From assembly GCA_019775845.1 (NCBI GenBank), contig JADQAV010000044.1, positions 1-64,000 on the forward strand: a DNA stretch of 64,000 nucleotides, given 5' to 3'. This document shows positions 9,762 through 21,495 of the stretch, in pieces (position 1 is the stretch's first letter; every line of letters begins with the position of its first letter). The notes under the pieces are model-generated. The model did no database searches, had not been told where the DNA came from, and was given only the letters and a program-made list of their open reading frames with translations. Made by a program: the position numbers and the translations under genes. The stretch is from Myrmaecium sp. VS I D KN 1. Its lineage: Eukaryota; Ascomycota; Dothideomycetes; Valsariales; Valsariaceae.

Positions 9762-12700
9762 CTAGTTGCCATTGTGATCGTCACCGATCGACAGGCTCGA
9801 AAAAGAAGAATACCACGGCGACAAGCTGTCATGGGCGGCGGTCGGGGTGGATTCGTAGCTGGCCGACGGCGACGCGCCGGAGTGAGCGAGCGTCGAGGTG
9901 GTGCGATGACCGGCGCTGCTGGCGGGGTTGAAGGCTTGCGGGCTGAACGCCGAGGATTGGAAGCTGCCCACGGCTCCGATGTTGGGAGCTTGCGGCGTGG
10001 GGAAAGCGTTCGAAGAGTACGCCGGCGAGGAGTACGGAGGGACGCCATACGGAGGGGGGATCCCGCGGCCATAGGGTTGGTTGCTCCACCCTTGGCCTAG
10101 TTGACCGTAGTTCGTCACGTCAACCTGGGAGCCGAAGGTCGGAGGATTGAACGCGGTTGCTGCAGGATGAACTTCAGATCGTAAGCCTATGTCGCAAGGG
10201 AATTGTGGGCGAGTAAAAGATGGAAGAGTCAACCCGGACGAGCCGCCCTGCGTCGCAAGCGGCAAGGCAGAAAGCGAGAGTTGATGGTGAAATGGTTGGC
10301 CTGAGCCCGGAAACGGCTGACTTAAAGAGTGATGTAGGAAAGAAAGATAATTACCTCCACCGTAATGGTCATTTGCAGTGTAGAGACCACCAGTGAACCC
10401 AGTGGTCGCCGACGTGCCGAGGGACATGGGTTGAGTGACCGGTGCGTGGATCCGACGGCCACCAGTGCTGACTGGCGTTCGTCCAGCACCGCTGAAACCG
10501 TGAGCGCCATGAGTACCGTGGGCCCCATGAGCTCCAGAAGGCGCAGGGAAAGAGGCAGGGTTGACTGCCGACAGCCAGATTCGTGTCTTATACATCTTAA
10601 AGAGGTCCGTTACGAGTTCGTTGAAATTAATGTACGCTTCAGCGTAGTAGAAGAAGGTCAACTTCTTCATATCACTATAACGACGTTAGCAGGGTGCTTG
10701 GATTCGAACAACAGTGACTTACATTTGGTATTCTGCATCCAGAATCTCCATGGGTAGATTATGCTCAATCGTCTTCTGCTGGCAAACGCGCTTGGCCTTC
10801 GCCTCATTCCCTTCTTTCTCGCGCAAGGCATGAATCTCGTGGTTCTGGGCCAAGCGCTTAATCATCTTAGGTCGAAGGATCTCCTCGAGGGACAAGGCTA
10901 CCGCCTGAGCAAAAGGTGCTTCTGGGCCCATGCCGCCCACTGCGCTACCGTGCTGGCCTCCGGACGCGGCGAACATGCCGGACGGATTAGAAACGCCGCT
11001 GTTCAGGGACTGATTGTGTCGCGAAAACATCATCAGCCACTTGTAGTGCTGTTCGACCGATTCGTCCTTCAGCCGTTTGGCCTCTTCCCATGTCACCTTC
11101 GCATGGGTGACGGTGCCAAGGTCGATGCCACGGTCACCTTCAACAATGACCAAATCCCCCTTCTTCACCTCCAACCCAGTATTCTCGGGGATGTAAAACA
11201 CGTCCGCGCGAGCACACTTGAAGGAGACCATGTACAAATCTTTATGTGAGCTCTGAAGGACGCTAGGGACCGCGTAGGGATTATCCTCGACGGCGGCGCT
11301 CGTGTTGAAAGTGTAATCTCTGCTTTTGAGGGCGGGCCCAACTCCATTGAAGTAGTTGGCTGCGTGGATACGGTTACTGTCAAACTCTTTCACGAGGGTA
11401 CCTTCCATACTGCGAGCAGCTTCAAGAAACGTCGTTGACTCACTATTGTCGAGATCGTGGGGCTGACCGGGGGAGATCTGCCGCGGGATTCCGGCGCCGA
11501 TGATGCCGGCATCGTCATACTCTTCGTAGGTCTTGGAAAGCGACGGGAAGCCCGGGCGAGACGCACGCATGTACGAAGGCACATCAGCAAAGGAATGACG
11601 GCGGCTTTGCGCACCTTCTGGCCCAAAGCCACCGAAGCCGAGGGAGCTTTGCCACCGAGCTTTCGTGTCTCTGAGCATCTCTTCGTCTGCTGCCTCCGGT
11701 GATCGCAGCTGTTCGCTGAACCGTCTGCCCAGAGAGTTCTGCGGATAGGCACGGTTGAGGCCGTAATCTTGGGGCTGTGTGTCTTCCACCTCCTCGATGG
11801 CGTAATCCGAGTCACCAAAAGGGATGCTTTTGAGACGTTGGCGATTGCGGCTCAGCGGAGAGCTAGCCAGAGGAGGTGGGTGTGCGTGAGCATTCCTAAC
11901 AGTAGTCTGCCGCAGAAGACCGTGCGAGTCCAAATCAGGCTTTGCATGGTACGTGGGTGGCAACCTGACGCCCTGTTCAGACCCAGTCAGGCTTTCTTCA
12001 TCATCTTCATCTTCAGGCAAAAGACTGAGGCTAGTTGCATTCTGCGGAGGTTCACTGAGCAAGCTAGGCTGGGAAGGTCTGTGGCGCAGGGGAGGAAGTG
12101 GAGGACGTACCCGTCCAGTGAAGGCAGGTGCTGCCTCCGACTCCATCTGGCCAACAGAGTAAGACTGCGATCGCACAGCCTTGCGCTGAGGGCTCTCCGG
12201 AAACTTGAACGGTATCGAACCCCCATCGCGGAGGGTAGGCGACCGCAACGGTTGCTCGTCAGGCCCGAGAACCGATGTGGGAGACTGGGGAACACCGGCC
12301 AACACTGGGGTAGCTTTATTCCATGCTGAGTAAGTGTTGTTGCTAGCACTCCCTCGTGAAGGACCCCAGGGCCCAGGATCGCCGGACGGTGTCACTGGTT
12401 GCGATCCATTCGAAGTGTGTGAAGCGGCTCCGATGGACATCTTTCGGGGCTGCACTTCGCTCAACCACGATGTCGACAACCGCCTCGGCCCGGGTTGGGT
12501 GCCGGGTTGGGTGCTGGCGACAGAGTGCATCGACTGAGAAAGGGCTGAGTGATTGTCGTGCTCCTCATCGGATGAGGCTAGCGCTTCGGAGTCAGGGGTC
12601 GAGGTTCGAGCAGCGTGCGTCTTCGCTTTCTGTAGTAAGAGCGACCCGTTGCCACCATATGCCCCGAACGATCCTCGGTTGGTTCTGAGCCCGTGCGGAT

Positions 12701-12824
12701 TCAACGTCGACGTCATGTTAAGGCCTTTCGCGGGCGCCGCAGCGCTCGTGGGTTCAAGCATGCGGGGGTTGTGCTTCCAAAAATTGCTTTGAGCTAGGTT
12801 GCAGGCCTGAGCTCGCGAAAGCAC
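9762..12824 (-). CDS. PSP1 C-terminal domain protein
   Basis: Two exons: 10723-12824 and 9762-10674, about 1004 residues. The 48-nt intron has GTAAGT, a GCTAAC branch site and TATAG; splicing joins ...AEYQI-DMKKLTFFYYAEAY. Residues about 1-520 are Ser/Pro-rich and disordered, with short blocks typical of the family (TSTPDSEALASSDEE, RRLSTSWLSEV). The PSP1 domain starts near residue 530 (LYMVSFKCARADVFYIPE, then KKGDLVIVEGDRGIDLGT) and runs through FNELVTDLFKMYKTRIWLSA. The family is named after yeast Psp1, a suppressor of DNA polymerase alpha mutations; a molecular role in fungi is not firmly known. The start is uncertain: ATGs at 12824, 12764 and 12713 share the frame. A further optional intron (GGTAATTATC...CTCAGGCC, about 10301-10354) inside the second exon is possible. 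Confidence 0.85.
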
Positions 12825-14904
12825 GCGAATATACGGACCTTATCTCGTATAAATCAACAACTGGGTTGAAATCTTCTTTCTCTGCGCGAACCAAGATGAA
12901 AGAGAGAAAGCAGTGCTGGCTTCGTGTCCTTGAGATGTCTGGGAGCGCCCGTCCCTGATCGACTAGGGTTATTGGTCAGTGACACGTATGAGATATATGA
13001 CCCGAAGAATCACATGTGACGGAGGTATCCTCGATGAATCTGTTGAGTCAAGGCGAATCCAACGGGACATGACAAGCGTGAAACAGGACTGGAGGTGGAG
13101 AGGTAACGGAGTATAGGCCGGGCTGGGGAACCAAAGACAGCTTGTGGCCGCCAAGGTCACGATTAACAGGGGGAGGGGAGCAGATGTCACAGTACCAACC
13201 ATGCGCACGTGACCGGAGTATAAGAAAGAAAGCTCTTTGCAAACTGAACACTTGACTTACTGTTTCGCGACAACGCACTCGGTCCTTGCCTCTGATATTC
13301 GAAAGAAGCAAGGTGACGCGCTTTTATCAAGTGGGATGGCCAGATACACGACTTGAACAGCAGCCGCGTATGAGCTGGCGGGATGTACGCGGCAATCGTA
13401 ATTGTCGTACGATATTGGAGGGAACGGATAACAGGAACGGTTGAAGTGAACGGAATAAACGATAACCACTTAACGAGCCCGCGTATTACTAGGAACCGTA
13501 TGGTTTAGTACGCGAAGAAGCCAGCATTGGACGAAGATCAAAGGTAAGGAAAAAAATTGGAGATGGACAGAAGGAAATCGATTCAAAAGAGGCAACGAGC
13601 GACCATGTGCTTATAAACTGCCGAGCCAGCGAAGCGCATGTCCAGTAAACAGACGGAGCAGCAAACTAGCTCGCTAATCACAAGCTTACAACTAAAGTTG
13701 GCGCTCAGTCGCCTCTGCGAGGACCGTGAAGTCTCGATTCTCTTTGTAGCGCCCTCATGGGACCTTGAGACTGTGACCCGCTGCCACACTCGAAGATCAT
13801 CCAGCGATTGATAGCACTACTGCAGGCTGGTCCCCAAGTCGAAACGGGCTCTGCCGTGCTGAACGCAGGCCATACGCAACAAACGAGTTCGTGTGCAAAG
13901 AAGAATGAGGAGCAAACAAAGGAATCGTGCTTACCAGTGTACAGTGATTGCTTTCGCTATTGGAGAACACGAGGGAAGGATGAAGACACAAAGCAAATAG
14001 CCTCTATTTTTGATCGTCCAGCTGGAGGAAAAGTATGAGGTCAGCCACCGTCCGTCAACCCAGGACGTCAAACCAGCCGGCTTCACGAAACATACCCAGT
14101 GTCGTGATTATTCTAATGGAACCGTTTTTGCTCGCGGCCAGAGTCTGTGCAGGTCCTAGTCTACAGGACTGTTACATGAGTTAGCGCCACCACAAGCCAG
14201 ACCTCCCACGATGGTAACCCTCGTTGTGCCGTACCTGGATCTACCTCGAATATCATGCGCCGCTGTTTTTAAAAGCCGTCTATCCCCAAACGAGAAGCGC
14301 AAAGGACGGGTGAAAGGGACGAAGGATGTTTGTTTGGTACAGGGGGGAAACGTGAATCGTGTGAAGGAGCGAAGCTCGCGTGTACAACAGGCCGTCCGGG
14401 AGCTCGAGGATATTTTTCGAGGATATTGGCGACAGGGAAGGAGGGCCGACGTGAGAAAAGGAGGGAGGAGTGAATATAAGCGGGCCAGGCAGGACTGGGG
14501 GGTAGAGCGTGTTATCGGGGTCGCATGGTCGTCGCCTCGGCGTCGAAGCAACCGCAGAAATGAGCGTCGTCGAGTGCGACGCAGGGGCGTGGCGAACTTC
14601 TGGAGCGGTCTCCTGAACGGATGGTAGGCGGTTCGCAGCGCAGGGGTGTGGAGGGGGGGGCGGAGATGGGAGGCGGTGGCAGTTTCGATCGCGTGTTGTG
14701 GCCACGAGAGGAGGTGCGGCGAATGTCGAGGAGAGGAAAGGAAGAGGAAAAGAGGAGCAGAGAGGAGGGAGAGGAAGGCGTCGAGCTTATATCAGGTCGT
14801 GTGAAGCTGTTGGAGAGGGTCGGGTGCGGGCAAGAGGTCAGGGTAGCGGGCAGGGAGAGCAACCGAGCTGGGAGCTGAGCCGAATAACTACCTTAGCTCG
14901 AGGC

Positions 14905-14950
14905 GAAGGGGCCAAGGGGTGAGGGGGGGGGCAAGAGGGGGCAAGGGGAG
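14905..14950. promoter_or_regulatory. Cluster of five AGGGG (STRE-like) motifs
   Basis: Five copies of AGGGG occur within about 46 bases, most as AAGGGG. AGGGG is the stress-response element bound by Msn2/Msn4/Seb1-type zinc-finger factors in fungi. The site lies 3 kb upstream of the MARVEL gene and 2 kb upstream of the PSP1 gene, so assignment to either is weak, and in a G-rich stretch such motifs arise easily. Confidence 0.25.
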
Positions 14951-17680
14951 TCAAATGCGGGGAAGGAGCGTTAAAACTGGACGGGGAAGCCCTGATGAGG
15001 CCCCGCCCGCTGGCCTGAGATGCCCGCTTGGCTGCTTGGCTGGCCACCAACTCCCCCTCTGTATGTAACTGTACGAACATTCACACTCCTGGGCTCGCTA
15101 TGTCTTCCCCTTCCCCTTCCCCTCTCCGCCTCCGCAACCGTTCCAGCTCCCCCTGCCTGCCACCCCCTCCACTCGCTTGCCCCTTTCCCCAACCTTTCCC
15201 CGACTCCTTCTTCCCGCTCCGAGCTCCCCCAGCCCCAACGTCTAACCAACCACCCGCTGGTCCGTCACGCTCAATCAGAAGGAACGGAAGCGTTCCTCCG
15301 GTCTGAGCCAACCTCCTACACCTACAATACCAAACCATCGCGAGGCTGGGCCCATCTCCAACGCTCGAAAGCTGATGCCAACGCTCGGTCTGGTCAGCAG
15401 AGTACATTATGTAGGTACAGTAATAACTAGACGGGTACGACGACCGCAGCAAGCGTCCGTCCATTCGATTGGGACCCGCGCGTCCCCCTCATCCGCCTGT
15501 TCGCAGGGTCACCTCAGACCAAATCGAACGGAATGGCTCGATCGGAATCTACCTACCCTCATGATTTGAACATATTTACATCCGCGGTACTCTCCGTCGC
15601 CTTCTTTTTCTCGCGTGTTGCTCCCCCGCTCGCGAGTTGGGATGCGTTTTAGCGCCCGCAACCCGGCGTGTCGTGCAGCCAGCCCATCCATCATTAACAG
15701 CTGTCCAGGGTCTCTAGTGAAGCACCCACCGCACATTCCTTCGCCGACGAGCCATGCGTGGGAGAGTTCATAATAACGACTATAGCACGATAAAGCGCGG
15801 CATGGGCTCTCCTCTTATTAGCCGGCTTCGGTCTCGTCGCCGCGATCCTGGGGGGGGAGAGACGTCAATTAGTGATGTGTGTTCCCTTCCGCGCGCCCCA
15901 GAAGCAATGCAAACCGCCTTTCGAGGACCTTCTGCTTCCGTTTCCCATCACCGATATCAATCGAACTAGTTCGTACCTCAGTACTGCTACTCAGGCATCG
16001 TCACGCGCCCTGGCTGCTCTGCTCGTACGAGATCTCCTGTTTGCGTAAATCATTCCATCAGGCAAAAAAAGTTGTCCATCGCCGAACCCCGCTCTCTCCA
16101 CGATCATTTGCCTCGTCCTCCTCCCCGCCGCCGCCCGCGCGGGGAGAGGCTGGGCGACTGGTGGCTTTTGCGGCGCGCTGCAGTCAGCTCTCCGCACCCG
16201 TCACCCACGGATCGCCCGCCAGAGAACCCGCGAATGCAGCCGCCTCGTTAACGTCCGTCATGCTCCGGGGGGAAGATCAGAACGCACCCAGCTGCTTTGG
16301 GATCATTTTGTGTATACCTCGAACTGTAATCCAGTTGTCCGATACTCCCTATGGCGTCCCAGGAGACGCCGTGCCTCCTCGCGACATGTTGATTCTCCAG
16401 GTACAACAAGTGGACATCCACGTGAAGTGTGTCTGGTGCTGGTCGTTATTTGGTTTCGCATCCAAAGCGACTCATCTCATACGTGAAAAAAAAACGAAGC
16501 TTTTCCGTCACCGTTGAAAGTTTCAGGGCTTGAAAACCAGCAGGAGAAGACCTGGACCAGAGCCTAGTAAAGAGCTTTGTTTGGTTTGCTGCTGCAGTCC
16601 TGTGGATCAGCTTCGACCGTGGTGAGGTACTTATGACCTTTTTTCGTTGTCTGCGCATGTTCCAAGACACCAAAGCCTTGACCACACTTCCAAGCGGACC
16701 AGCTCAGTCAGGGCTGAGAGAACATCCCGTCTTCCGGCGTCAGGCGGTTGAGTTGTCGTGGGCGCTCACAAGGCTGACCGTTCATGGTGCGCGTCGGATG
16801 GATCATCAATGGGTGAGCGGACCAGGACGATCCAGATTGGTGTGGAGGTCGTTGCGCCAGCTTTCGCAGATCGGCTCGTTCGCACACGCTCCCTTTTGAT
16901 CCCATCATGATGGCCCGGGAAAGGGCTCCTGCATCGGCCGCCCGGGCGCTGGATGCCGTCAAGGAGAACTAGCGCAACGCCTTAGCTCCCGGATGGTGGC
17001 TCCACGGGGGGCATCGCACACCAATGATGCGCGGTTGGTGACAAAGCCAGGCAGGAAGGTTGATGTGTGATTTTCCGGGGACAGCCAACTAGGCGTGCCA
17101 ACCCGACGTTCGGTGACGATCCCAGACTTTTCCGAATCCCTTTGTCGCTGAGGTGGAGGGGACGTCATGGCCGTTTCTCTTCTTCTTCTTCCCCCCCCGT
17201 CCCTTCAAGATTTTCCGTCGGTTGCGACATCTGCTCCGATTCCCGTCCGGACACCATCACGTGATGGCTTCGGCCCCTCGTCATTGAGATGCCGGGCGCG
17301 GCCCCCAGGTCGGGATGCAGGATGTGAGGTGGGCCGGTCGCTTGCTTGTCCGAGCTGGAGGCCCAGCGTCCAGCAGCACAGACAGTGCAAATGCCAGCAC
17401 CAGCCTTCTGCGTGCGGAGGACCTGACCGACCACTTTTTAAATAATGAAGTCGACAGGACCTCCCGCTCAAACTGCTTGCTTCGTCCGTCCCATCTGCAA
17501 TTCATTTATTTGGTTTGCGAGCGACGCTTACAGATGAGCTGTACTTGTACATGACGGTGCCTACATCATCAGCCTGTTCGGCCACGCTAAGTTGAGGCCT
17601 TCCATCACTGGCCCATCGGCGTGACGTCTGGGATTTCGCCTACGTCACCTGCCCTCCGCATCTTCCGCTGCGTCCCTGCC

Positions 17681-17690
17681 TATTTTATAA
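17681..17690 (+). promoter_or_regulatory. TATA-like element upstream of the MARVEL gene
   Basis: TATTTTATAA lies 177 bases before the ATG at 17867. Two CRE-like ACGTCA/TGACGT half sites (about 17620 and 17642) sit just upstream. Spacing fits a core promoter with a leader of about 150 nt. Confidence 0.35.
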
Positions 17691-17866
17691 CCGCCCAGGC
17701 CTCATCTTTTTTTGGAGCTGCACAACTGCACAACTGCACCACCATCGTCCCGCATCCCGCATTCCGATCGATCCATCGAACGGACAGTACCACTCCGCTG
17801 CCCTCTTCAAGCATCCAACCCGAACAACCTCAGATCCCTCGTCCCACTTCACCACACACTGCCGAA

Positions 17867-18508
17867 ATGGCCTCCAGAGCTGTCAACCTCGCCTTGCGGG
17901 CGTCAGAGGTATGTTGCCCGTTCATCGCACGCTTCCCCTCCCTGCGTCCCATCGAACGTCCGCTGACCCTGACTCGCCATGCATAGTTCATCTGGGCCCT
18001 GCTCATCATGGCGCTCGTCGGCAACATGATCGCCGAAGCCACGGGCGGAAACCCCAGCATCGTCAACTACGACATGTTCGTTTCCGTGTTCGCCATGCTC
18101 TCGCTCTTCTACCTCATCCCCGTCACATGGAACGAAGGCTTCGGCATCCCGATCGTCACCATCGCCCTCGACGTCCTCAATATCATTTTCTTCCTCTGCG
18201 GCGCCATCGCGACCGCCGCATACCTGGGCGTCCACAGCTGCAGCAATAGCGTGAGTGGTCCTTCATCTAGTATCTTCGGTCGCACTCGAGGCTAACCTAT
18301 TCGACAGTCGTACACCGCCCACAACGTCGTAACTAACGGCTCCAACCACCGCGAGACCCGCTGCCGCGAGGCTCAGGCCTCCACTGCCTTCCTCTGGTTC
18401 GCTTTCGCCTCGTTCTGCGCGTCGGCCGTCTTCTCTTTCCTTCAGAGCCGAGGAAGCGTCAACGTCCGCGGCGTTCGCCGGGGCGGCCCTGCGATGAGCC
18501 AGGTCTAA
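17867..18508 (+). CDS. MARVEL-domain tetraspan membrane protein, Nce102-like
   Basis: Three exons: 17867-17908, 17987-18250, 18308-18508; 168 residues. Introns of 78 and 57 nt have GTATGT/CATAG and GTGAGT/GACAG with CTGAC and GCTAACC branch sites; both junctions are phase 0. Four hydrophobic segments are visible: FIWALLIMALVGNMIAEA, MFVSVFAMLSLFYLIP, IVTIALDVLNIIFFLCGAI and AFLWFAFASFCASAVF, the arrangement of MARVEL proteins. Length and spacing match the fungal Nce102/FhnA group, which acts at eisosomes and in plasma-membrane sphingolipid sensing. A Cys/Asn-rich loop (SCSNSSYTAHN) lies between helices 3 and 4. The first exon codes for 14 residues only, so the gene would be missed by single-frame searches. 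The Nce102 role is inferred from architecture. Confidence 0.85.
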
Positions 18509-19607
18509 GTGTGGAGTCTGAACGGCGCGAATCGCACACAGCACCGCCGCAGCTCAGACCATAATAGCCTTGCCGGAGGCGATGGAGGAACGCCTTTACA
18601 GCTTGACGCTTGTACGATGATGAGGAATATGGTATTGGGATAATATTTTGGATGGCTTTACGAGACCTCGTTCCCCCGGCACGTTTAATCCTTTTGAGGG
18701 AGTTTGGCTGGAGACTGGGGGGTCTTTGGACATACTACATGGGAAAGGACTGCTCGGCTGGCGTTTGCGATTTCTTTTCTTTCTAGTCTGGAACTAGTGC
18801 ATGATTTATGGTGGACGTAATGACAGGAGGAGGTTTTATTTAATGGACGACGCGGTCAGATGGTATGCATACATACGGCTTTCCATGTGCCAACATGATT
18901 ATTATACTGCCTCCATTTCATGTATATCGATCGTTGTTAGTGAGGGTGACGACGATCTGTGACCGTCACTGTCTTCCCTTTTTCTTCCGTTTCTTTTGCT
19001 TCGAGGCTTCTCGCGGAGATGGTCGCCCTCCTTTTTTATCTTCATCCTCATTCTTATTCTATCCGCCAATCGCTTCTGCTTCTCCTTGATTCTTGCTCCT
19101 CTTCCCCGCAATAACACCGTCCGGGGTGGGAAGCTACGATGGGTGTGGCCCTTAGGGGTATATAAGTGTACTCAGATAGACTACCAACCAACCAACAAGC
19201 ATCCTACCACCACATCACTATCCCACACCGGGGTACGAGGTAGGCATGTCAATTGACCTGGTTCGCCGCCCGTACAGATTCATAATCTGCAGGTGCCGAG
19301 CGGGCTGAACTTTTTCGGTGTCTTATCTGCGCCTTCTGATGCCAAATGAGGCGTCTTGCTTTTGTTTTCCCTTCCAATTTCGTTCCGTTCGTGGCTTTTC
19401 CGCCTCCCGTCGTCTTACTCTATCCTTCTCTCTCCTTTTCTCTCTCTCCCATAGCTAAGCTCTCTCGCTTCTACCTCACCGCGTCCGTTTGATTCGGACC
19501 TGCAGTGCCGGTTGATCAACACGACTCGATCTCCATCCCCATCTCCATCCCCATCCCCACCTCCACCTCCCCCACAACCACCATCACCACCCACAACCGC
19601 CGCCATC
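18509..19607. other. Intergenic between the MARVEL gene and the short-chain dehydrogenase gene
   Basis: No gene seen. It contains the 3' UTR of the MARVEL gene, a pyrimidine-rich stretch (about 19380-19460) and, just before the dehydrogenase ATG, a CCATCT/CCATCC-type repetitive leader (about 19530-19575). Confidence 0.5.
19159..19166 (+). promoter_or_regulatory. TATA box candidate for the short-chain dehydrogenase gene
   Basis: TATATAAG, a near-perfect TATA box, is 442 bases before the ATG at 19608. The leader would be about 400 nt, long but acceptable for a filamentous fungus. No other TATA-like element is closer. Confidence 0.35.
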
Positions 19608-20732
19608 ATGACCGACCTCACCGACGCCGCCCACCTCTCCCCACCCATCGACCTCTCCAAGCCCTACGACCCCTCCCAGCTACGCGGGAAGACCATCCTC
19701 ATCACGGGAGGATCCTCCGGGATCGGCGCCGGCTTCGTCACGCACTGGGCCACGCACGGCGCCACCGTGATCAACGGCGACATCGACGTGGCGCGCGGGG
19801 AAGCTCTCGCGGAGACTGTCAACGCCTCCGCCGCCACCGCGCGCGCGGGCGGGCACGTCCACTTCGTCCGCTGCGACGTGACCGACTGGGCGGGCCAGGT
19901 GCGGCTGTTCCAGCGCGCGGTCGCGCTCAGCCCGCACGGCGGGCTCGACGTCGTGGTTGCCAACGCCGGCATCAGCGGCGCCGGGGCGGATCACCTCGAG
20001 CGCCCCGGAGACCTATCCGCCGACGACCCGCCCCCGCCCCCGCCCAATCTCCGCGTCATCGACGTCAACCTCATCGGCGTCCTGTACACCACGCACCTGG
20101 CCTACTACTGGCTACCGCGGAACCCGGGAAGCGCGCCCGCGCAGGCCAACAATCCCAACAACCCCAACCCGCAACGCGACCGCCACCTCCTCCTCCTCGG
20201 CAGCCTCGCGAGCTTCAGCCCCATCATCACCCTCCCGCTCTACGGCGTCACCAAACACGGCGTGCTCGGCCTGTGGCGGTGCCTGCGGGGCACCGCCTTC
20301 GCCCACGGCAACGGCATCCGCGTCAACCTCCTCGCCCCCTACTTCGTCGACACGCCGCTGCTCGGCGCGGGGGGTCGGGCCCTGCTCGCCGGCGGCGCCG
20401 TCGGCGCCGTCGCCGACGTCGTCGACGCCGCCACCCGCCTCCTGGCCGACCGGGCCATCGTGGGCCGGGCGCTGTTCGTGGGCCCGCGCGCGTGGGTGCG
20501 CCGGGGGGATGCGTTGGAGAGCGTGCCCGAGGGGGTGCCGGAGGGGGAGGAGGTCACGGTCTGGGAGCCGTTCGCGGAGGATTGGTGTCATACGGAGGTG
20601 TTCACGCGCCGCATCGTGGCGGTGTTGAATGCGGTGGAGGGGGCGAGGGGGTGGGCGGGGTGGGTGGGGGATGTGGTTGGGGCGGTAAGGGAGGGGTTGG
20701 GGTTGCGGGGGTGGTTGTGGGGCAGGCGGTGA
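19608..20732 (+). CDS. Short-chain dehydrogenase/reductase (SDR)
   Basis: A single exon of 374 residues. The ATG at 19608 sits in a good context (CATCATGACC); an upstream in-frame ATG at 19512 would add a low-complexity Ser/Pro stretch that looks like leader. The Rossmann nucleotide-binding motif TGGSSGIG is at about residues 35-42, the NAG motif in VVANAGISG near 118, and the active site pair Ser (LLGSLASFSP) and YGVTK near 225. This is the classical SDR tetrad, so an NAD(P)-dependent oxidoreductase acting on a hydroxyl or keto group is expected. The acidic residue after beta-strand 2 (NGDID) favours NAD over NADP. The spacing resembles 15-hydroxyprostaglandin-dehydrogenase-type fungal SDRs. 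An extra ~100-residue C-terminal part, Gly/Trp-rich at the end, exceeds the usual SDR length. Substrate unknown. Confidence 0.88.
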   Translation: MTDLTDAAHLSPPIDLSKPYDPSQLRGKTILITGGSSGIGAGFVTHWATHGATVINGDIDVARGEALAETVNASAATARAGGHVHFVRCDVTDWAGQVRLFQRAVALSPHGGLDVVVANAGISGAGADHLERPGDLSADDPPPPPPNLRVIDVNLIGVLYTTHLAYYWLPRNPGSAPAQANNPNNPNPQRDRHLLLLGSLASFSPIITLPLYGVTKHGVLGLWRCLRGTAFAHGNGIRVNLLAPYFVDTPLLGAGGRALLAGGAVGAVADVVDAATRLLADRAIVGRALFVGPRAWVRRGDALESVPEGVPEGEEVTVWEPFAEDWCHTEVFTRRIVAVLNAVEGARGWAGWVGDVVGAVREGLGLRGWLWGRR

Positions 20733-21495
20733 TGAGGTTGGGAGTTGGTGTGGTGTTGTACGATGCGGGTAGTTGCAGGTTCGAGCGGAGGGGGGTTGTT
20801 ATATGGGATGGGCGGGATTCGATTGATCCTTTCGGTAGGTAAAAGGGAACCGTGCTGCGATCCTGAAGGGTCGGGTAGTGGGTACATCAGACGTCGTTCT
20901 TCGACACAGTGAGCACGCTTCGAAGGGGTTAAGAGGTATCCAGCGTCTTTCCCTCCACTAGCCTCTGTGGTGCGGATCAGAAAGAAAGAAACTATCATAC
21001 ACTCCTCTCACCCAGCAGAAGGAATGCCGATGGCTGAGACCGCTTCAAACAGAACGATCTCTTCAGCGAGCGCAGTTGAAAGATCTTTAGCTTCCAGCTT
21101 ATTATGTATATAATCACCGTCTATATAATTATACCAATCTTATTAGATCTCATTCCCCTTCCTCTGTCCTGCTTCATCTAGAAATAAACCCATTACACTA
21201 CTCATCACCTTATTAATAAACCCATACCATGCCGTGTGAGAAGATTCATATGCAATAGAAACCAACAATAATAGGGTATCTGTTGATCTTCCCAGACGCC
21301 TCGCTATGAAGAAAGAAGAAAGAAGGAAATGAAGAACGCCCTTCCCACCATCATGCCATGCCATTACGATGCAAGATGCAATGAGCAGAGAAACAGAGGA
21401 ACAGAGGAGAGCGGATAGAGAGAAAGAGGAAGGAAGAGGTAAGAAGAAACCCAGAGAAGAGTAAACCCAACGTCCCAACACTGCACCCAAGCAAC
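20733..21495. other. Intergenic between convergent SDR and glucosyltransferase-like genes
   Basis: No gene seen. It should hold the two 3' UTRs. AT-rich sequence at about 21090-21160 (TATATAAT, TTATTAG) may carry poly(A) signals for both. Confidence 0.45.

Larger units (their letters stand above)
12825..17866. other. Gene-free interval of about 5 kb
   Basis: No reading frame here has protein-like composition or splices into one that I recognise. The interval contains strand-asymmetric tracts: purine-rich on the plus strand at about 14630-14800 and pyrimidine-rich at about 15100-15260. A cluster of AGGGG motifs lies at 14905-14950. It separates the start of the PSP1 gene (minus) from the start of the MARVEL gene (plus), so both promoters are in it. 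A long non-coding transcript or a poorly conserved gene cannot be excluded. Confidence 0.5.

Noticed and set aside
10675-10722. TTCGAATCC resembling a tRNA T-loop on the minus strand
   Set aside because: It lies inside the 48-nt intron of the PSP1 gene and no acceptor stem, D-loop or anticodon arm can be drawn around it.
14156-14705. Overlapping 130-140-residue frames on both strands
   Set aside because: Overlap on both strands with low-complexity composition; none shows a domain or splice extension.
15879-16517. Plus-strand frame of 212 residues in the gene-free interval
   Set aside because: Composition is unstructured, no family resemblance, and flanking sequence offers no splice extension. 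It is about the length expected by chance in GC-rich DNA.
19505-20842. Plus-strand frame of 445 residues overlapping the SDR gene
   Set aside because: Arg-rich shadow frame; the overlapping frame carries all SDR motifs.
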